Shown here in pieces: positions 13,801 through 27,759 of a stretch of DNA of 64,000 bases (the stretch's first letter is position 1; the number at the start of each line of letters is the position of its first letter). The stretch is taken from the NCBI RefSeq assembly GCF_963662255.1, contig NC_085052.1:28468654-28532653 (forward strand), written 5' to 3'. Position numbers and translations under genes: made by a program. A model generated the notes under the pieces. It ran no database searches and had not been told where the DNA came from. It was given only the letters and a program-made list of their open reading frames with translations. This DNA comes from Cinclus cinclus. Its lineage: Eukaryota > Chordata > Aves > Passeriformes > Cinclidae.

Positions 13801-16800
13801 AGCTTCCTCTAAAGGAAAAAGCTAGACAAGTCCTGGCTGAAATACAAGACATTTATGGGACGGAGGGATGCAAGTGAGAATGGTTGCACCTAGAAGAGCA
13901 TGATGAAAAATGAGAAATGTGAGGACTACCATCAAATTGAATCTGTCCTAGTGTGACGAAGAAGAGCAAAAAACCTCAGATAAACTGGCACAATTGCACA
14001 TACACAATCCCAGTTTAATCTGGAGTTTTCAGACATATTAACTGTAACCATTTACCAGAGCAGATACAACCCAGAAATATACAATTGATCTGGAAATTAA
14101 AGCAAAATATTCTATTTCTTTCAAGCATAGAGCCCCCAGATCCAATCTTCTGGTTTCTGATGTCTTCTGAGAGCTAAAATCATCAAAATCACACAACAGA
14201 CGCTTCACTGACAACAAGAAAAATGCATTGAACCACACTCCAAAATAAGTACTCCCTTTATATGAGAGATAACTCTTAAGAGTTTGTTCTACTACAAAGA
14301 ACCCTCTTAGTTCAAGCCCTTCTGCCTCAAACAATACTCTCTGATCAATAAAAATCTCATACTCTGGTGGTTGTCTCACTGTGAACTTTCAACAGCCACG
14401 AGGTAATTATTTAAACTACACTTAGGATTATCTATTAAATAACTGAGCTTGATGAACTGTTTGGAGAGGGAAGAATCAGCAACAGAATGAAAACATGCAT
14501 CAGGACCTGAAGTCTCTCCCAGACAGGATTTCCCAACTGGCCAAATGTACTTTACAGCATTATGAGGACTTTGCAAACTCATCATTGGTAGTATGTGAGT
14601 GAACTTGCTCTTTGTTGAGAATTCCTGTAAGTAAACCCTGGCATGCCTGGCACAAAACAAGCCCAGATCCATATCTTTACAACCTGCCTTGCTGGTCCTT
14701 CAGAGCAGTGTGTGGTGTTCTTGCCACAGAAGGGAGATAAAGGAATTGTTCGTCTTTAGCACTGTATAACACGGGGCCATATAAACACTGATAAAACAAG
14801 TGGCTGAAATTCCATACACACACACCCCCCCCCTTATGAAAGCTGAATTGGTGAACAGACATTCCTGCTTTTAAAGAGGCAAAACAATGCAAAAGTCTAA
14901 TGTGTAAAATTGGCAATTCATGCCAACCTATGACGTCAAAGATGCAGTATGGGGTTTTAACATGCACTTCTCTTTGGCACATTTGAGATTTCAAACCTGC
15001 CTACCCCATAACACCAAGGTAAAAAGTTACTGAAAACAAGAGTATATTAAGTAACCTCCCTATACTCGTGATGTGAAAGTGAGCCTGGACAGTAATAATT
15101 TCCACTTCCTAAGAAGAAGAAGAAGTAAAAAAACAGAATCTATACTATCTCTAGAGTTAGCTGAAAAGAGAAAATTATGTCACCACTAGAAAGAGTTCCA
15201 CAGAACTTTAGTTTAAAAGTGCATGTTCATTCAACCAACAGTGAAATGTTCTCAGTTCTGACTAAAAAATTGATTGTTACGGACTATTTAGTTTTATTTA
15301 CAGCATTTGTATCATTTACGTAAATACTTCTCCATGTTGTATGAGAAGCTGGAGGATTTCACATTTTTCTTTATTCATTTGATTTGAACAAAAAGTAAAT
15401 TCAAATATAAATATTTAATATTATTTATATAAAATAAAATATAAAATGAAAAATTTGAAATGCTCTCACACAAAGCTTGTGCCTCCCTTCACAAACTGAT
15501 TTGGTAATATTTTAGGAGGAGAGAGAGGAGAACTTTAGTGGAGAACTTTTACTGAATAGTTAATGTCAAGTATTTGCAACAGAAGAGATTGAGATTCCTG
15601 CCTTCTTCAAAAAGACAGAAAAAAAAATATACAATGTGCTTTCTCCTGGAAATATGCAGGGCAGGTCACAACAAGCAAAGAAAACCAGACATAAAATCAA
15701 GGAACTTGTCTTTAAGCCATTTCCATTACAATATTAGCACACATTTTCAGATGTAAAATTAGATTTTATTCTGAGAAATTTTATCTGGCATGCATAGTCT
15801 TGAAAATTTTAGAGGGAAACACAATTAACAGATAGTCAATAGCTTGTACAACAGAACATTATTATATTCTTTACATGATCCAGTAGTTGCTTACGTCATA
15901 AGATTACTGGGAATTTACTAGGAGGGAGTTGCCATATAAAAACATCTAATCTCATGCAGACCTTCTTACAGCAAGCTCATACATGCAACATATGTCCAGC
16001 TTTGTACTTGAGGACATTCATTCACTGGCCAGTGCAGCTCAGTTATTTTTTGGTTTGGTGATACCTGAGGAATAATCCGCCGGCACTGGTAGGCAGAAAA
16101 CTGTAGCAGAAGTGTTATGAATAATCCTACTGACTCGTAATTATGTCTTACTGTCATTGTCTTTACAATTTTTCATACAAAAGATTAAGAAGCAATCAAA
16201 TTGAGGAAAAACTGCAGCAGGATGAGAGATGTCTGCGGTGCTGCCCATGATTATGTTTCTACCATCTCTATAATGACAATTCATCACCAGCTGTCGGCAA
16301 TTCGCTTTCTCAATGCATTGAAATCAAGACTTTTCTCCTTTTAGAAAGAAAGAAGAATTCTTTTAATTCATTTAATTTAAATCAAGCAGCACAGCGGAGC
16401 TCTCAAGCTCAAAATTACTGTGATCTGGCGGCCTAAGGCCAGAGAGGTACACAACATTAAAACTAACCCACTCAAAAGGGACATATCCTAAAGACAAGCA
16501 GAATAATCAGCCTGAGAAGTGGCACTCGATTTTATTAAAGAGCATCAATTGTAATTCCAAAATTACTGTTTGGAAACATCTAAACTGAAAACTCATCACT
16601 GGAAGGAAAAGTGGCTTTATCAAGTCACTTCTCACAATAAAAACTCTCCCAAATTATTGTAATTTCATCTGCAGAGATAAAACCCCATGGGTTTGTAAGA
16701 TATTCCTGCTTTCTCTTAGACCAGGTTCCTGTCCCCAAAGTCAAAACCAATCTCACAGACCTGCAGACATTTCTCCAAACAGACATGGAACTTGTTTCTT

Positions 16801-19400
16801 TTACAACCATTACACAGCACTTTCCCTCTACATTCCCTCACCTTGGGGTTAGTCTCTTGAGGTGGGGAGATCCTAAAGCAGCAGTACATTTCTACATGGG
16901 TCCAGTGAGACCTGTCACACTGAGTAAAGCCATGCTGCCAACTGTGCCCCTGCCAGCAGTGACCACCCAGGGAAAGCAAACACAAGTGTAAGAACAGAAT
17001 TACTGCTCCCTGCAATCTGTAGCCTGAGGGTTTCCAAAGCTGAAGACATAGGAAGGACAGACCACTGTGCTTAATATTCAACTGCACGTGTTCTCTACAG
17101 ACATCTCTGACCTGCACCTCATGAACATGTTTGGCCTCCTTTTATGCTTATATTTAGGGCTCAAAATATCCCATGGACATGAATTGCATGATGTAACTAT
17201 GACATGCCAAAGTAAGATTGGGTTTCATTTGCTTTAAGCCCCATGCTTGATAATTTTAGCAAGTTGCCTGCATGTATTAGCTCCAAGCAACAGTGAGAAA
17301 CCATCTTCAAATAAATAATCTCCTCCCTCTCATAATAAATTTCTAGACCATTTTCATCTCTCCTCTTGCTCAGTTTTTTCCAGGGTGACAATCCAGATTA
17401 GCTTTTCCCCTGTGTAGAAGCTGTTATATTTTTCTTAGCCTTCGCTGCAATTTTCCTATTTCTGCCCTGTGACCCGAATACTGCAAGTACCCCATGGAAA
17501 TGTAGAGTGACACTTGCCTAACACTGACTCCTTCTATCAAACTGCCACTGGTAAAACACCAGTTCCAGTCATTGATACACACACAGAATCAGCATCTATT
17601 CTGTAAAGCTGTGCCATGAGACATGTAGGAAGACCCAACATTTTCAACATTTGAAACAGAGTTTGGGTTTTCAGGTACCTATGGAACACAGTACAGAGGA
17701 GGCAGAAGTTCCCCCTATGTTCTGTCCCCAAAGCCTCCCAGCAACACAGAAACCTATCTATGATCCCACCCATGACCCCAGTTTAAAAAAAAAAAAAAAA
17801 AAACAAAAACAAAAACCACACTTAAACCTCAGCTATTCCCACTAAAATAATGCAGTACAACAGTAGCTGTTTTCTATTTCTCAAAGCCCAGGAAGTCAGA
17901 GACACTGTACCCCAAGGCTTTTCTCTTTTGGAAGGTACAGAGAAGCATTACAAAAAGGGCTCAATATTTCCATCATTCAAGAAGTGGGATGAAAACCAGA
18001 ATGTCTCATCTATCAGGCTCTGAACTTGAGCACCAGTCCACAGAAAGCATTTCATGGGCACTGCTCTTTAAATGTGTGGTTTTTCTGCACTAAAAATGTC
18101 ACCTCCAGTTAGGGGATTAGGTACTTTTGGTTATGGCTGAACTATTTCCTCACTTACCTTTAGTCAAATACCGTTCTAGTGCCCAGTCTATCCTACACCA
18201 AAAGAAAACCAGGTGATATTTGACTTGCTGTCCTGTCATGGAGCCCAAGTAGTGAACAGACATATTTTACCTTTCTGGCAAGAGCTCACCAATGTTCATT
18301 TGCTCTGGAACTTCACTTGAGCATTTGCAAATCAGCCATACAAGGGCTGTGGCTGAAAAGCAGATGATGGATTCCTCATTGCATGTTGTAGCTGGCAGCA
18401 GGAAAATGAATGCTAGGATTTAATGAGGTTGCAGTTTCATTCTAAACAAGAACAGCTGACTCTGCCTAGCATCTGGCTTAGCAGAAAATTTCCACCTTAT
18501 TTTATAACATGGGCACAAGTTTAATGAAAATTAACCCAAAATGGTTGCACATTAATGAAACTGAATGATTAAGGTGAGCCGTAAGTGAAAGAAAACATAA
18601 AGCCACAGAACAGGTAAGCCATTATTTATCTCCCAATAGCAATATAACTCAGGCATGATTTTAAAACAGATGGAAACTCTTGAGGCAGCAGCAAATAAAT
18701 CAGAGAGGCCTTTTGAACTAAACCAGTTCAAAAGCTAACTGTGTATATATGACTCAAAGCCTGCCTGCAGTCAGATATTGACAGGACACAGTATTTCTGC
18801 AATCATCTGGCCAAAGGGTTAACGGAGTAAACAGTGACAAACTCACACAGACACCACGAGGAGAAATATTGACTCAACGCTGGCCTCAGACACCTGCCTG
18901 CAGCTCTCCTTAGTGTCAGAAGTGGCTCCATGCACATGTCTGCTGTCAGCATTTCACTCACAGACGTTCCCTATCAGGAAGCATTTCGAATCCATTTCCT
19001 TCTTTACTATTCAGCCTTCCCTCTCAACAGGCATTGCCAGATGTGGCAACTTCCTCAAGCACTCCAGGAAGCCGCTGTCTTCACTTACTAATGCAATTAT
19101 ATTTGGCTGCTTTCGTCAGTATGCAAAAGAGGTTGGTACCCAGAAACACAACATAAATAGGTGTGTGTGCTCAGCTGACCTCTGAAGGGTCCTCCAGAGC
19201 CACCCATCCACACCCAGTGTGCATTTGGATCATATCTCACAAGTTCATACCCAGAGCCTGTGACAAGAGACCAATTAACAGGTATGTGTTACATCCCACA
19301 AGAGGTGGGAAACTGCTACCTGCTCACAAAGGTCCTGTGCAGCACCCCCAGCAGCATCCATGAGTTGAGAACCCAGAAATAAGGAATCCCAGTCTCTGGG
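13801..19400. other. Unique sequence, no confirmed gene
   Basis: Holds three successive ~100-codon open frames on the minus strand (14038-14994), an A19 run at 17785-17803 and a block at about 16200-16450 rich in homeodomain-like AT motifs. Nothing here is recognisable as a gene. Confidence 0.4.
17785..17803 (+). repeat. A19 run
   Basis: A run of 19 A residues followed by CAAAAACAAAAACC. It could be the tail of a retroposed sequence, but I do not recognise the upstream sequence. Confidence 0.6.
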
Positions 19401-19409
19401 GATACTTAC

Positions 19410-19625
19410 CTGAGCCAGGAAATAGCTTTGCTTTCAACGCTGGATATGACAATGACTTCTCTGTATCACTTGTTAATGCTGATGCAGAAATATAGCTGTT
19501 GAGAGATTTGATCTGCTCCACAGTTTTCCCACAGATACTTGAGGAGTTTCCATAAGTAAATACAGAAAATACCTTTTCAGAAGGACTGCAGCAGGGTGGT
19601 AGAAGGGAAATGACCTTCCCACCTT
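19410..19625 (-). CDS. Candidate internal exon of an unrecognised minus-strand gene
   Basis: On the minus strand a 216-bp segment, exactly 72 codons long, is open in one frame. It is preceded by TACTTCTTCTCAG, a good pyrimidine-tract acceptor. It is followed by CTCAG|GTAAGTATCC, a near-perfect donor. Both junctions fall after the first base of a codon (phase 1-1). The peptide contains KVFSVFTYGNSSSICGKTV and ends KLFPGS; I do not recognise it. No partner exons were identified. It may be a real exon of a gene extending outside the window, a lncRNA exon, or a chance combination. Confidence 0.25.
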
Positions 19626-19626
19626 C

Positions 19627-20844
19627 TGAGAAGAAGTACTCTTCACTTACAGGGCAGCACATGACCATGTTATGGTAGCAAGGGCTACTGCCCTGTGAGA
19701 ACAAGTTTCTGAAGCTGCAGATGCTGACACAGAATTTGTAGAAGTAGTAATGCCCAACACAGTGGTTGCTATGCTGAAGTGCAAGTCAGCAAGGCATAAC
19801 GCTGCTAAATGAAGCCAAAACAGGAGTGGGATTGCTAGTAAGGGAAAACAAAATAAATAAATATATATATATATTTGACAATAAGTTGTTTGTGCAAGCA
19901 AGTAAAGTATTGCATTGCAGCTGCCAGTATTTAAGGACATCATGGGCTTAGTTAGCTATTGCACCAGTTTAAGTGTAGAAATGGCACAGAGCTCACTTAA
20001 AACTAAAAAAAAAAAAAAAAGACAACCCTCAAAGAAAAAGAAAATTTGCTAAAAATATATAATCTTTCCTCCAAAGACATATATAACATTTATTTTTCTC
20101 TTAATTCAGTTGCTTTGTTTTCTATAGTGACATGCTGATTTTTAGTTGTTTATTATATCCTAAAGTCCACATAGCTGCTCAACCAAATGCAGTGTAAAGC
20201 ACCACTGTGAAGAGGGATTCTTCGTGATTTCAGCTTACTCCTTCCTACTATTAAAGTTATTGTTAGAATGGCTTCTAGTCAGCCAGAGGCTGACATAAGA
20301 AAAATTCTACTTTGATCCTCAGAAAGACACCCAAGCTTTTGAATAGTTGTTTTCTCAATACACAGAAAGGGAAGAGAACAATTCATAATAAACCAGCTTT
20401 CCAAGAACTGCTAAGAGAAAGACTGCTGGCAAGAAATTCTGTGATGAAGCTAAGCAATAAATGTAAAAAAAAAAAAAATTAAGTTAGAACTGCAGAAGAG
20501 AAAACACCTTCAAATACAGTAGAGGGGAATCCTATGCCTAAAGAAGTGAACATTCATTACAGATTCTTGAAGATTTTCTTCCTTCTGTAGAAAAACAACA
20601 CTGCAAAAGGTCATACAAGCCAAGAAACACTCTCACTGCAGAAACAAGTTTGAATTTTAATAAATCAAACTTTTATCTTGTTTCTGAAAGAGGCAATTGT
20701 AATCATTTAGTGTCAAGTCCTCCTTAAAAGAAGCCAATTTTGCTGCTCATTTGTGTATCAAAACTACAACTTGCTGTTGAACAATGGCTCTTCCTAGAGA
20801 GAAATCCACGTCTGACTGAAAGAATCCACATGGTGGAGAACCAA
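19627..20844. other. Unique sequence, no gene seen
   Basis: AT-rich with A-runs near 20006-20021 and 20465-20478. No exon-like segment was found. Confidence 0.4.
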
Positions 20845-21606
20845 CCTAATTTCTCAGGTGAGCTTCAACTCCTGATTCAGCAAGGCCGAGTGCCAGGTCC
20901 TGCCCTGGGGTCACCCCAAGCCCTGCAGCTCCAGGCCGGGGCAGAGGGGCTGGAAAGGGCCCGTCGGGAAAGGCCCTGGGGGTGCCGTGCCAGCGGCTGG
21001 ACAGGAGCCCAGGGGTGCCCAGGGGGGCACGAGGCCAACGGCCCCTGGGCTGTGCCAGCCGTGGGGTGGCCACTGACCCAGGACAGGGCTCATCCCCTGG
21101 GCTGGCCCTGCTGAGGGACCTCGAGGGCCGTGCCCAGCTCTGGGCTCTCCTGGCCACAGAGCCCTGGAGGGGCTGGAGCGTGTCCAGGGAAGGGAACGGA
21201 GCTGGGGAAGGGGCTGGAGCCCCAGGAGGGGCTGAGGGAGCTGGGAAAGGGGCTCAGGCTGGAGAAAAGGAGGCTCAGGGGGGACCTTGTGGCTCTGCAC
21301 AACTCCCTGACAGGAGGGGACAGCCAGGGGGGGTCGGGCTGTGCTCCAGGGAACAGGGACAGGACAAGGGGAAACGGCCTCAAGCTGTGCCAGGGGAGGC
21401 TCAGGTTGGACAGCAGGAGGAATTTCTCCATGGAAAGGGTGCCCAAAGAGATGACGGAGTCACTGTTCCTGGAGGTGTCCAAGGAAGGGCTGGACGAGGC
21501 ACTCAGAGCTCTGGGGGAGCATGATGGTGCTCGTGGTGGGGATCAGGCACAGCTTGGACTCCATGGTCTGGGAGGGCTTTCTCAGCTTTAGTGATTCTGT
21601 GATTCT
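20845..21606 (+). repeat. CR1 LINE 3' end, large 5'-truncated copy
   Basis: A GC-rich block of about 760 bp in AT-rich DNA. It carries the canonical avian CR1 3' series in order: an ORF2 tail-like region, the AGGCTCAGGGGGGACCTTGT block, the GGAGGAATTTCTCCATGGAAA block, and a terminal TAGTGATTCTGTGATTCT. It includes several 100-180-codon open frames on both strands. These reflect high GC content and are not genes. The left edge is approximate. Confidence 0.9.
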
Positions 21607-21734
21607 CTTATTATCTTCACTGATAAAAGATGCGTCTTGCTGCCAGTCCAGTAGTCTGGATTTCACTCCCAATCACCTTCTGCCATTATCTCTGTTATCA
21701 CAAGTCTTACCTATGTACAGGGATACGAGGCCAT

Positions 21735-22290
21735 GATTGCATTAAGTCTTGGGTTGCAGTGTAAGGTGTAACCAAAAGTATGTAAACCTACATAAGCTGT
21801 TAAAAGGGGTGGAACAGTGTACTTTATCTGTTTCATGACTCAACCATGATAAATTCCTCTGGGGAAGCAGCAGCCACCCTGGAGGGCCACCTCCACTAAT
21901 GGGCCATCAAGGACTCCCCAGCATGACCCATGGAATTGCATCATCCTGATGTGAAACGCCCTGCCCTGAGGGAGGAACCTGAATATAATCTGGGGCCTGA
22001 GACACCATGACACCACCAGTGGATTCCCAGAAGACAAGAGCTCTCAGTAACCACCACTGCATCTCCAGAGAAGGACCAGACCTTTCTACAGGATCACTGC
22101 TTCAACAAGACCACATCCATCACTCCAATCAGGCTGCTGCCACCTCATCACCAACAGGGTGTCAGCTCATATTCTGACTTTCTCAGTTTAAGCCAGAGTT
22201 TCTCTTTATTGTAAGTTTTCCTATCAAATTGTGGTTCTGACTTGAAATCTCTTACAAGATATTTGTATGGAGTTAATTCCTGCTGCTGGT
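21735..22290 (+). mobile_element. Probable LTR or LTR-derived retroelement, songbird type
   Basis: Contains a TATA-like element at 21984-21989 and the stretch GAGAAGGACCAGACCTTTCT followed by ACAGGATCACTGCTTCAACA. From memory these resemble the 3' part of common passerine LTR copies. I could not place exact ends, terminal inverted repeats or a target-site duplication. Confidence 0.35.
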
Positions 22291-25200
22291 ATTCTCTCAA
22301 ACTAGCATACATTATTTCAATTTTCACTTGAGGTGAACTTCATAGCTTGAGTTTCTCACGCGTTTACTCATTCTGGTAGGCCTTTTCAAAGTATGTATTT
22401 TGAAATAAAACAATTAGCATCACAAACACTTGCTCAAAAACCGTATCCCAAACAAAGGCTATTTCTAGCGTTCAAGGATCTCATGTTGTCAGTCAGGTAT
22501 TGCAACTGAATGCTGATGTTCAACTAAAACTAATTTCCAAACAATCCTCCATTAAAATTAAATTATTAAATGTATGTTTTTAAGGAAATATTTATAGTCA
22601 GAAAGACACATATAAAATTACTCTGGGTAGCATTTACTCAGTTGCATGTCACTAAAAACCAGATTTGCTTGCCCAGAGCCTTGCAGGATTTTTGTTATAA
22701 CTGAAATGATCAGATGTAAAACAAGAACATAAAAACATGGTAAAATGATAGACAGAGAAAAAATCCTCCTTAATTAGGAACTGTCATGTACATAGAAACT
22801 GACCAGTGGCTGGATTGAGTCCTCAAATTTCTCCTAATAATTATTTTCATTAATTATCATGGCCTAAGAGGAGGGCTACTCAAATACAGTGTGACATAAA
22901 CTCAGAGGTCATCCTTAGAAAATATTCTAAGGAATATTTTGGAGGTACTGGAAATCTTTGCTGGTACAAGGAAGCAGGATGAAATCTAGCAGGAAAAAAA
23001 AAATCAGATCCTCAGGAGTATAAAATTTCATAGAAACGTAAATTATTTTGGAAAAAAAAAGAGAGAGTTCATCAATTGCAAACACTTAAGGGGAATGAGA
23101 TTTTATTTTTTAAAATTATGGTAAATATTTCTTTATTTCCATCTATCTCCAGGTAATGAAAATTCACTGTTAATTATTCTCACAGATGTGCACCAAAAAA
23201 AAGTAAGTACTGAACTGGGGAACTGAATATTCTCAGAGCTCTGCATAACACCCAGTTTAAGTATAATGCATATTTTTAAAAGTAACAAAATTGCAATGGG
23301 CATATCCTTTCTGAAATATTGTAATATTATATCTTAGCCACTGGTCATCCAGCCTTTGAATCATTTAATTTCCTCCCAAAGATAATAGTTATTTTGGTAT
23401 GTTTGACAACACTTTCTATGGACAAAGAGCACACCCTGTTGAACCCAATCTCACCACTGCTTCCTTGCCTTCCTAATAATCTGCTTTTTGATATTCTTTT
23501 ATTTTTAACTCTCTGGTCACACAGGCACTGCAATATTCTTCATGCAGAAAATAAAACAGTACAGATATGCTTGGCAAATAATGCAAACCTTTATAAGTAA
23601 GCTAAATCCTCAATAGGGGTTTTATATTTTAATAAATTGAGAGGAATGATCTCTTGCAGTGTTCTTGATTCTTTGATCACCCAAGCCTTTTTCATTAAAT
23701 ATGATTTAAAAACTATTGTGTTATTCTGTGACTGATCCAATATAACTGCAAAATACACTCAGCTGATGAGCAATACTATGTACTTCTGAAGTACTTATTT
23801 CTTTTTTGTATTGTTTAATACAGCTCTTGTCACTGCCACTGGAAATATCCAAAATACTGTTGCTCTTTTAATGGACTATGGATATGAACAAAGTCTGGGT
23901 AATAAGGAAAAGTCACACTTTATTTCTCTAATCTGTTATAAGTAATTTGAATGTATTTTCCTTGTTAAAAATGGCAACACTAAATTTAAATTATTCCAAA
24001 GTTCAATATAATTTAAGAGTAAGAAGACAGTAGAGTTAACCCAATTCAGCAGCTGTTCTTTGCCTCCTCAGTTTCCTCTTTTTTTCTAAAATAATTTTAA
24101 TAATTGGCCTCTTTAACCAGATTTCCTATGGATCATATCCTGGCTATGAATACAAGCTTTAAAGATTTTTTTTGTTTTAAGTAATACTACCTATTTTTTT
24201 ATTTTTCCGCTTAGACAGGAAAAACTTCAAAATCCCAAGATTCTGAGAAATTAATTCATTTTAGGAACAGTAAGGCTCCTTCCTCCAGGGTTGCTGCAGA
24301 GACTGTAACATCACAATACAATTTACACTCTGCTAACTTTAGCTGAAGCAGAGGATGAGCACCCCCAGCCCTCTGGCATGCTGGCACAGTCGGTCAGCAC
24401 ATAGAAAACATGTTATTGAAATTGTTCAGCTGTGTATGAAATAATTAGAAGCTAAATATTGTTTGCAGAAAAACTGGGGAAATACTTAATATAATGGATA
24501 AAGTCAATAAAATGGAACTGTTCAAAGAAAATTTCAGACCAGAAAATTAAAACACACAGGTCAAAGACATTACTAGCAAAGAACTCTTTATCGGTTGGAT
24601 TCATCACAAAAGGTAAAGAACAACAATTACATCATTTGCTGCTCCAGGAGATGAAGTCCACACACGACTAGGAATGGTTTTGTTAATAGATTACACCTAT
24701 TACAATGCATTAGAATTAAAAAAAAAAAAGAAAGATAACAGTTAATCTCATTTCTTCAAGCATTTACATGTTCAACCCTAATAAAAGGACCTAATTGTAT
24801 TACACCAATAAATGCAAATCTCTTCAAAAGAGCTGGAAGGACACATGTGCCTCGATGGTTTCCAATGAGAATTGTCAAGAGGAAAGGAGATGACAACGTG
24901 AAAGACTTCAGTTCTCCTGGAGCCATGAGCTGTCAGAGGTTCGTGTTTCAGTTTCAGCAAGCTCAGAAAGTATCTTTAATTTGCAATCATCTGAGCAAGG
25001 ATTACACAAGAGTGAACGGGGACAGAGAAAAGCACTTGCCAAATCATCAATGGGAATTTTTCATGTAGACCTAACCCCATAAAATGTGGAGGAAAAGGAA
25101 GACAAAGTTAAAAAATTGATAATTAATAATATCCAGAAAGGCAGAGTAATATGAGGCAATGAGTTTTAAGATAACTCAGGCTTGAATGAGCATTTCTTGC

Positions 25201-27435
25201 CAGGAAATATAGCTACCAGACCATATAGCCTCGTACTTTACCAAAATAACAGTCAGAAAATAAACATTGTGGGTCGTGAGAGGGGCCCCTGGAATGTCTT
25301 TAGCAACCCAGAGCACTGCAGGAAGGTTTCGGCCATGCTTACCAAGGGTTCAAGATGTTTGATCAGCTCCTGTTGAGTGACTTTCAACCTATTCTAGAAC
25401 CAAGCATCTTCTGCTTGATCCTTTCCCATCCCTCAGGTTTTGCTGCTCGCATTTTGCCTTTCTAAACACCTCTCAGCTCCCAGGGACCTGCAGATACTAA
25501 TTAGAAAGGAAAGGTGAGTGATTTCAATCCTGCCACAAGCTGACTTCAGATACCCTGTGCCTACCTTTTCTCATGGCCCATTTTGTTAAAAAGCAGTACA
25601 GCTGTTCAAATGTTGATCCATTAGTTGGAAAATTAGGCAATTAATGCAGACAATATCTGCGGACAATGGTTTCTCAAACACTGTCATGGGAACCAAAGTA
25701 TACATTGAAGTCGTCTTCGAGAGCTGGAGGCTTAATATATCTTCAGGAAAAAAAAAAAAAGAAGAAGAAAATAAAAAGTGAGACAGGATGACTTCACAGA
25801 ACCTAAACCTCCTGGCAATTAGAAATGGGAAGATATTCATAGATGTGGTGAAGAACAAAGAAGAATCCATTACAGCAGCCCAGAAAGCTCTGTAATGTTT
25901 TACATTTAATCTCTGCAGAATGACATACTCGTATAAGAAATACAGAGTCACTGATCTGACTTTGTACATGCCACTGTACTTAAGATATATGATACAAATC
26001 CTGTAGGTACTCAATATTTTAAAGTGGTTTTGAGGAAAAAAATAAATTACTGGAGAACAATGATACCCCTTCTAATCAAGGTAATTGAACATGATTTTGT
26101 GTCATCTTGATTAAACAACTATTTTGCAGACTTTTGACAAGTTTCATTAAGAGCAAATTATATTTTCTCTCCTGCAAAATTAAGACAGCATTAGAGGGAA
26201 ATATCAGTCCTCACTGATTTTATCAAGGTTTATATCAATATTTGATTTTTTATCAGAAAGCCTCTCATGCAAAATACTGCAGATCTTTTACACTGATCTG
26301 CTTTCAAAAAGCAATGAAAGCAGCTAAAAAGGCCAACAGTATATATTTATGGCACTAAATAATCTATAGTTTTGATGGTAAAAATATAAAAGTTTATCAG
26401 GTGGCAGCTGAAAAATGCCTTCCTCTGTAATTCCAAGCTCCTGTGATATTCCTTGCCACAGAAAACTGGGAATTTATACACTCTTGTCCAAAAACCATAT
26501 TACTCTGGGGGATGCTATCAACAGGAAAATAACAAGAGGATGACAAATTTGTCTCCACCAGAAGAAAAAAAAAAGTAGTGAATAATTTGTCTTTTTAATT
26601 CAATCTATAAAAGTTCCTGGCTTTTTGGGAGTTGAAGATCTTAATGATTACTCCCAAAGTTATGTGTGGTAGTCACATAATTTTTTATAAAACTCTTGTG
26701 ACATTGCTTATGAGTTCAAGAGCTTCAAACCAACCAAATTGGACATAAATTCCTATATATTCTTATTTAACCAAAATGTCTTTTTTTCCCCATTTCAACC
26801 AAGTACTTGATTCAAATCAATTTTTTTAACTCCTTAGTTTGGACTCTGAGAGCAAATAGAGGAACTGGAAATACAAGCCAGAAGTACCCCCACCACCTTC
26901 TTGTTCCTTACAGACACATAAATTAACCCTTCTCCACATAAAGTGCATAGGTTGCACATTCTGTTCCAATTTTTTCTTCTAAATTAAGACTAAACTGGAT
27001 AGCTTATCACAAGCCCTTCATTTTTTTGGAACAACCATAAACATTTTAATATCTTTACACATTTGCATAGAGGGAGCTGTAAGTGCAGTATTAATCAGAC
27101 AAGAACAAAAGTAGGGGAAAATAAAGTAGAAAAAAAATGTAGAAAAAAAATAGAAAAATAGAGTAGAATTCTGCCTTGATATCCAAACCTTTCTTATCCA
27201 TTTGAATAGAGCAGGAAGACTCCTACTCCCCAGCAGACATATCAGGTACAATATGGGGCAACTTAAGGAGCAAAGGTTTTTGTGAAATGTTCGGCAAAAT
27301 AAACATTTGGTCATACTCAAACTGAACTCACACACAGTGAATTTTAGTTAGCAAAAAACAAATAATCAGTGTTAGGGTCAAAAATCAGCAGTGTCACATC
27401 AGGTGCTCCTTTGATCCATTGCATTGGGATTGATC
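22291..27435. other. AT-rich unique sequence, no gene seen
   Basis: Low coding potential on both strands. The longest frame (25586-26014 minus, 142 codons) shows no domain and no splice context. Confidence 0.45.
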
Positions 27436-27712
27436 TCTTCTGTCTCAGGTTAAAGGATGAGAGAATTTGCAGCAGAAGTTCAGGGTAGATATTAGAAACA
27501 TTTTTTTCCCTGAAAGAATAGTCAGGGATTGGAATAAGTTTCCCAGGGAGATAGTGGAGTCACCCTCTCTGGAAGTGTTCCAGAGGCATCTGGCTGTAGG
27601 TTTTGGGACACGGTTTAGGGGTGATGATGGCAGTGCTGGGGAATGATCGACTGGATCATCCTGAAGGTCTCCTCTCAATGATGACCCTGATTCCGTGTGA
27701 CACAGGTTCCAG
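27436..27712 (+). repeat. CR1 LINE 3'-end fragment
   Basis: Diverged CR1 3' region in plus sense. It has the TTCCCTGAAAGAATAGTCAG block, the TGGAGTCACCCTCTCTGGAA block and the AACTGGATCATCCTGAAGGT-type end. Confidence 0.75.
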
Positions 27713-27759
27713 GATGAGCTCAAGGCTAGGTTGTGAAGCTGTGAGAGACCAGAAATGCT

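Noticed and set aside
20740..21591. Several overlapping 120-180-codon frames on both strands
   Set aside because: They lie in the GC-rich CR1 3' end, which is largely untranslated and 5'-truncated.
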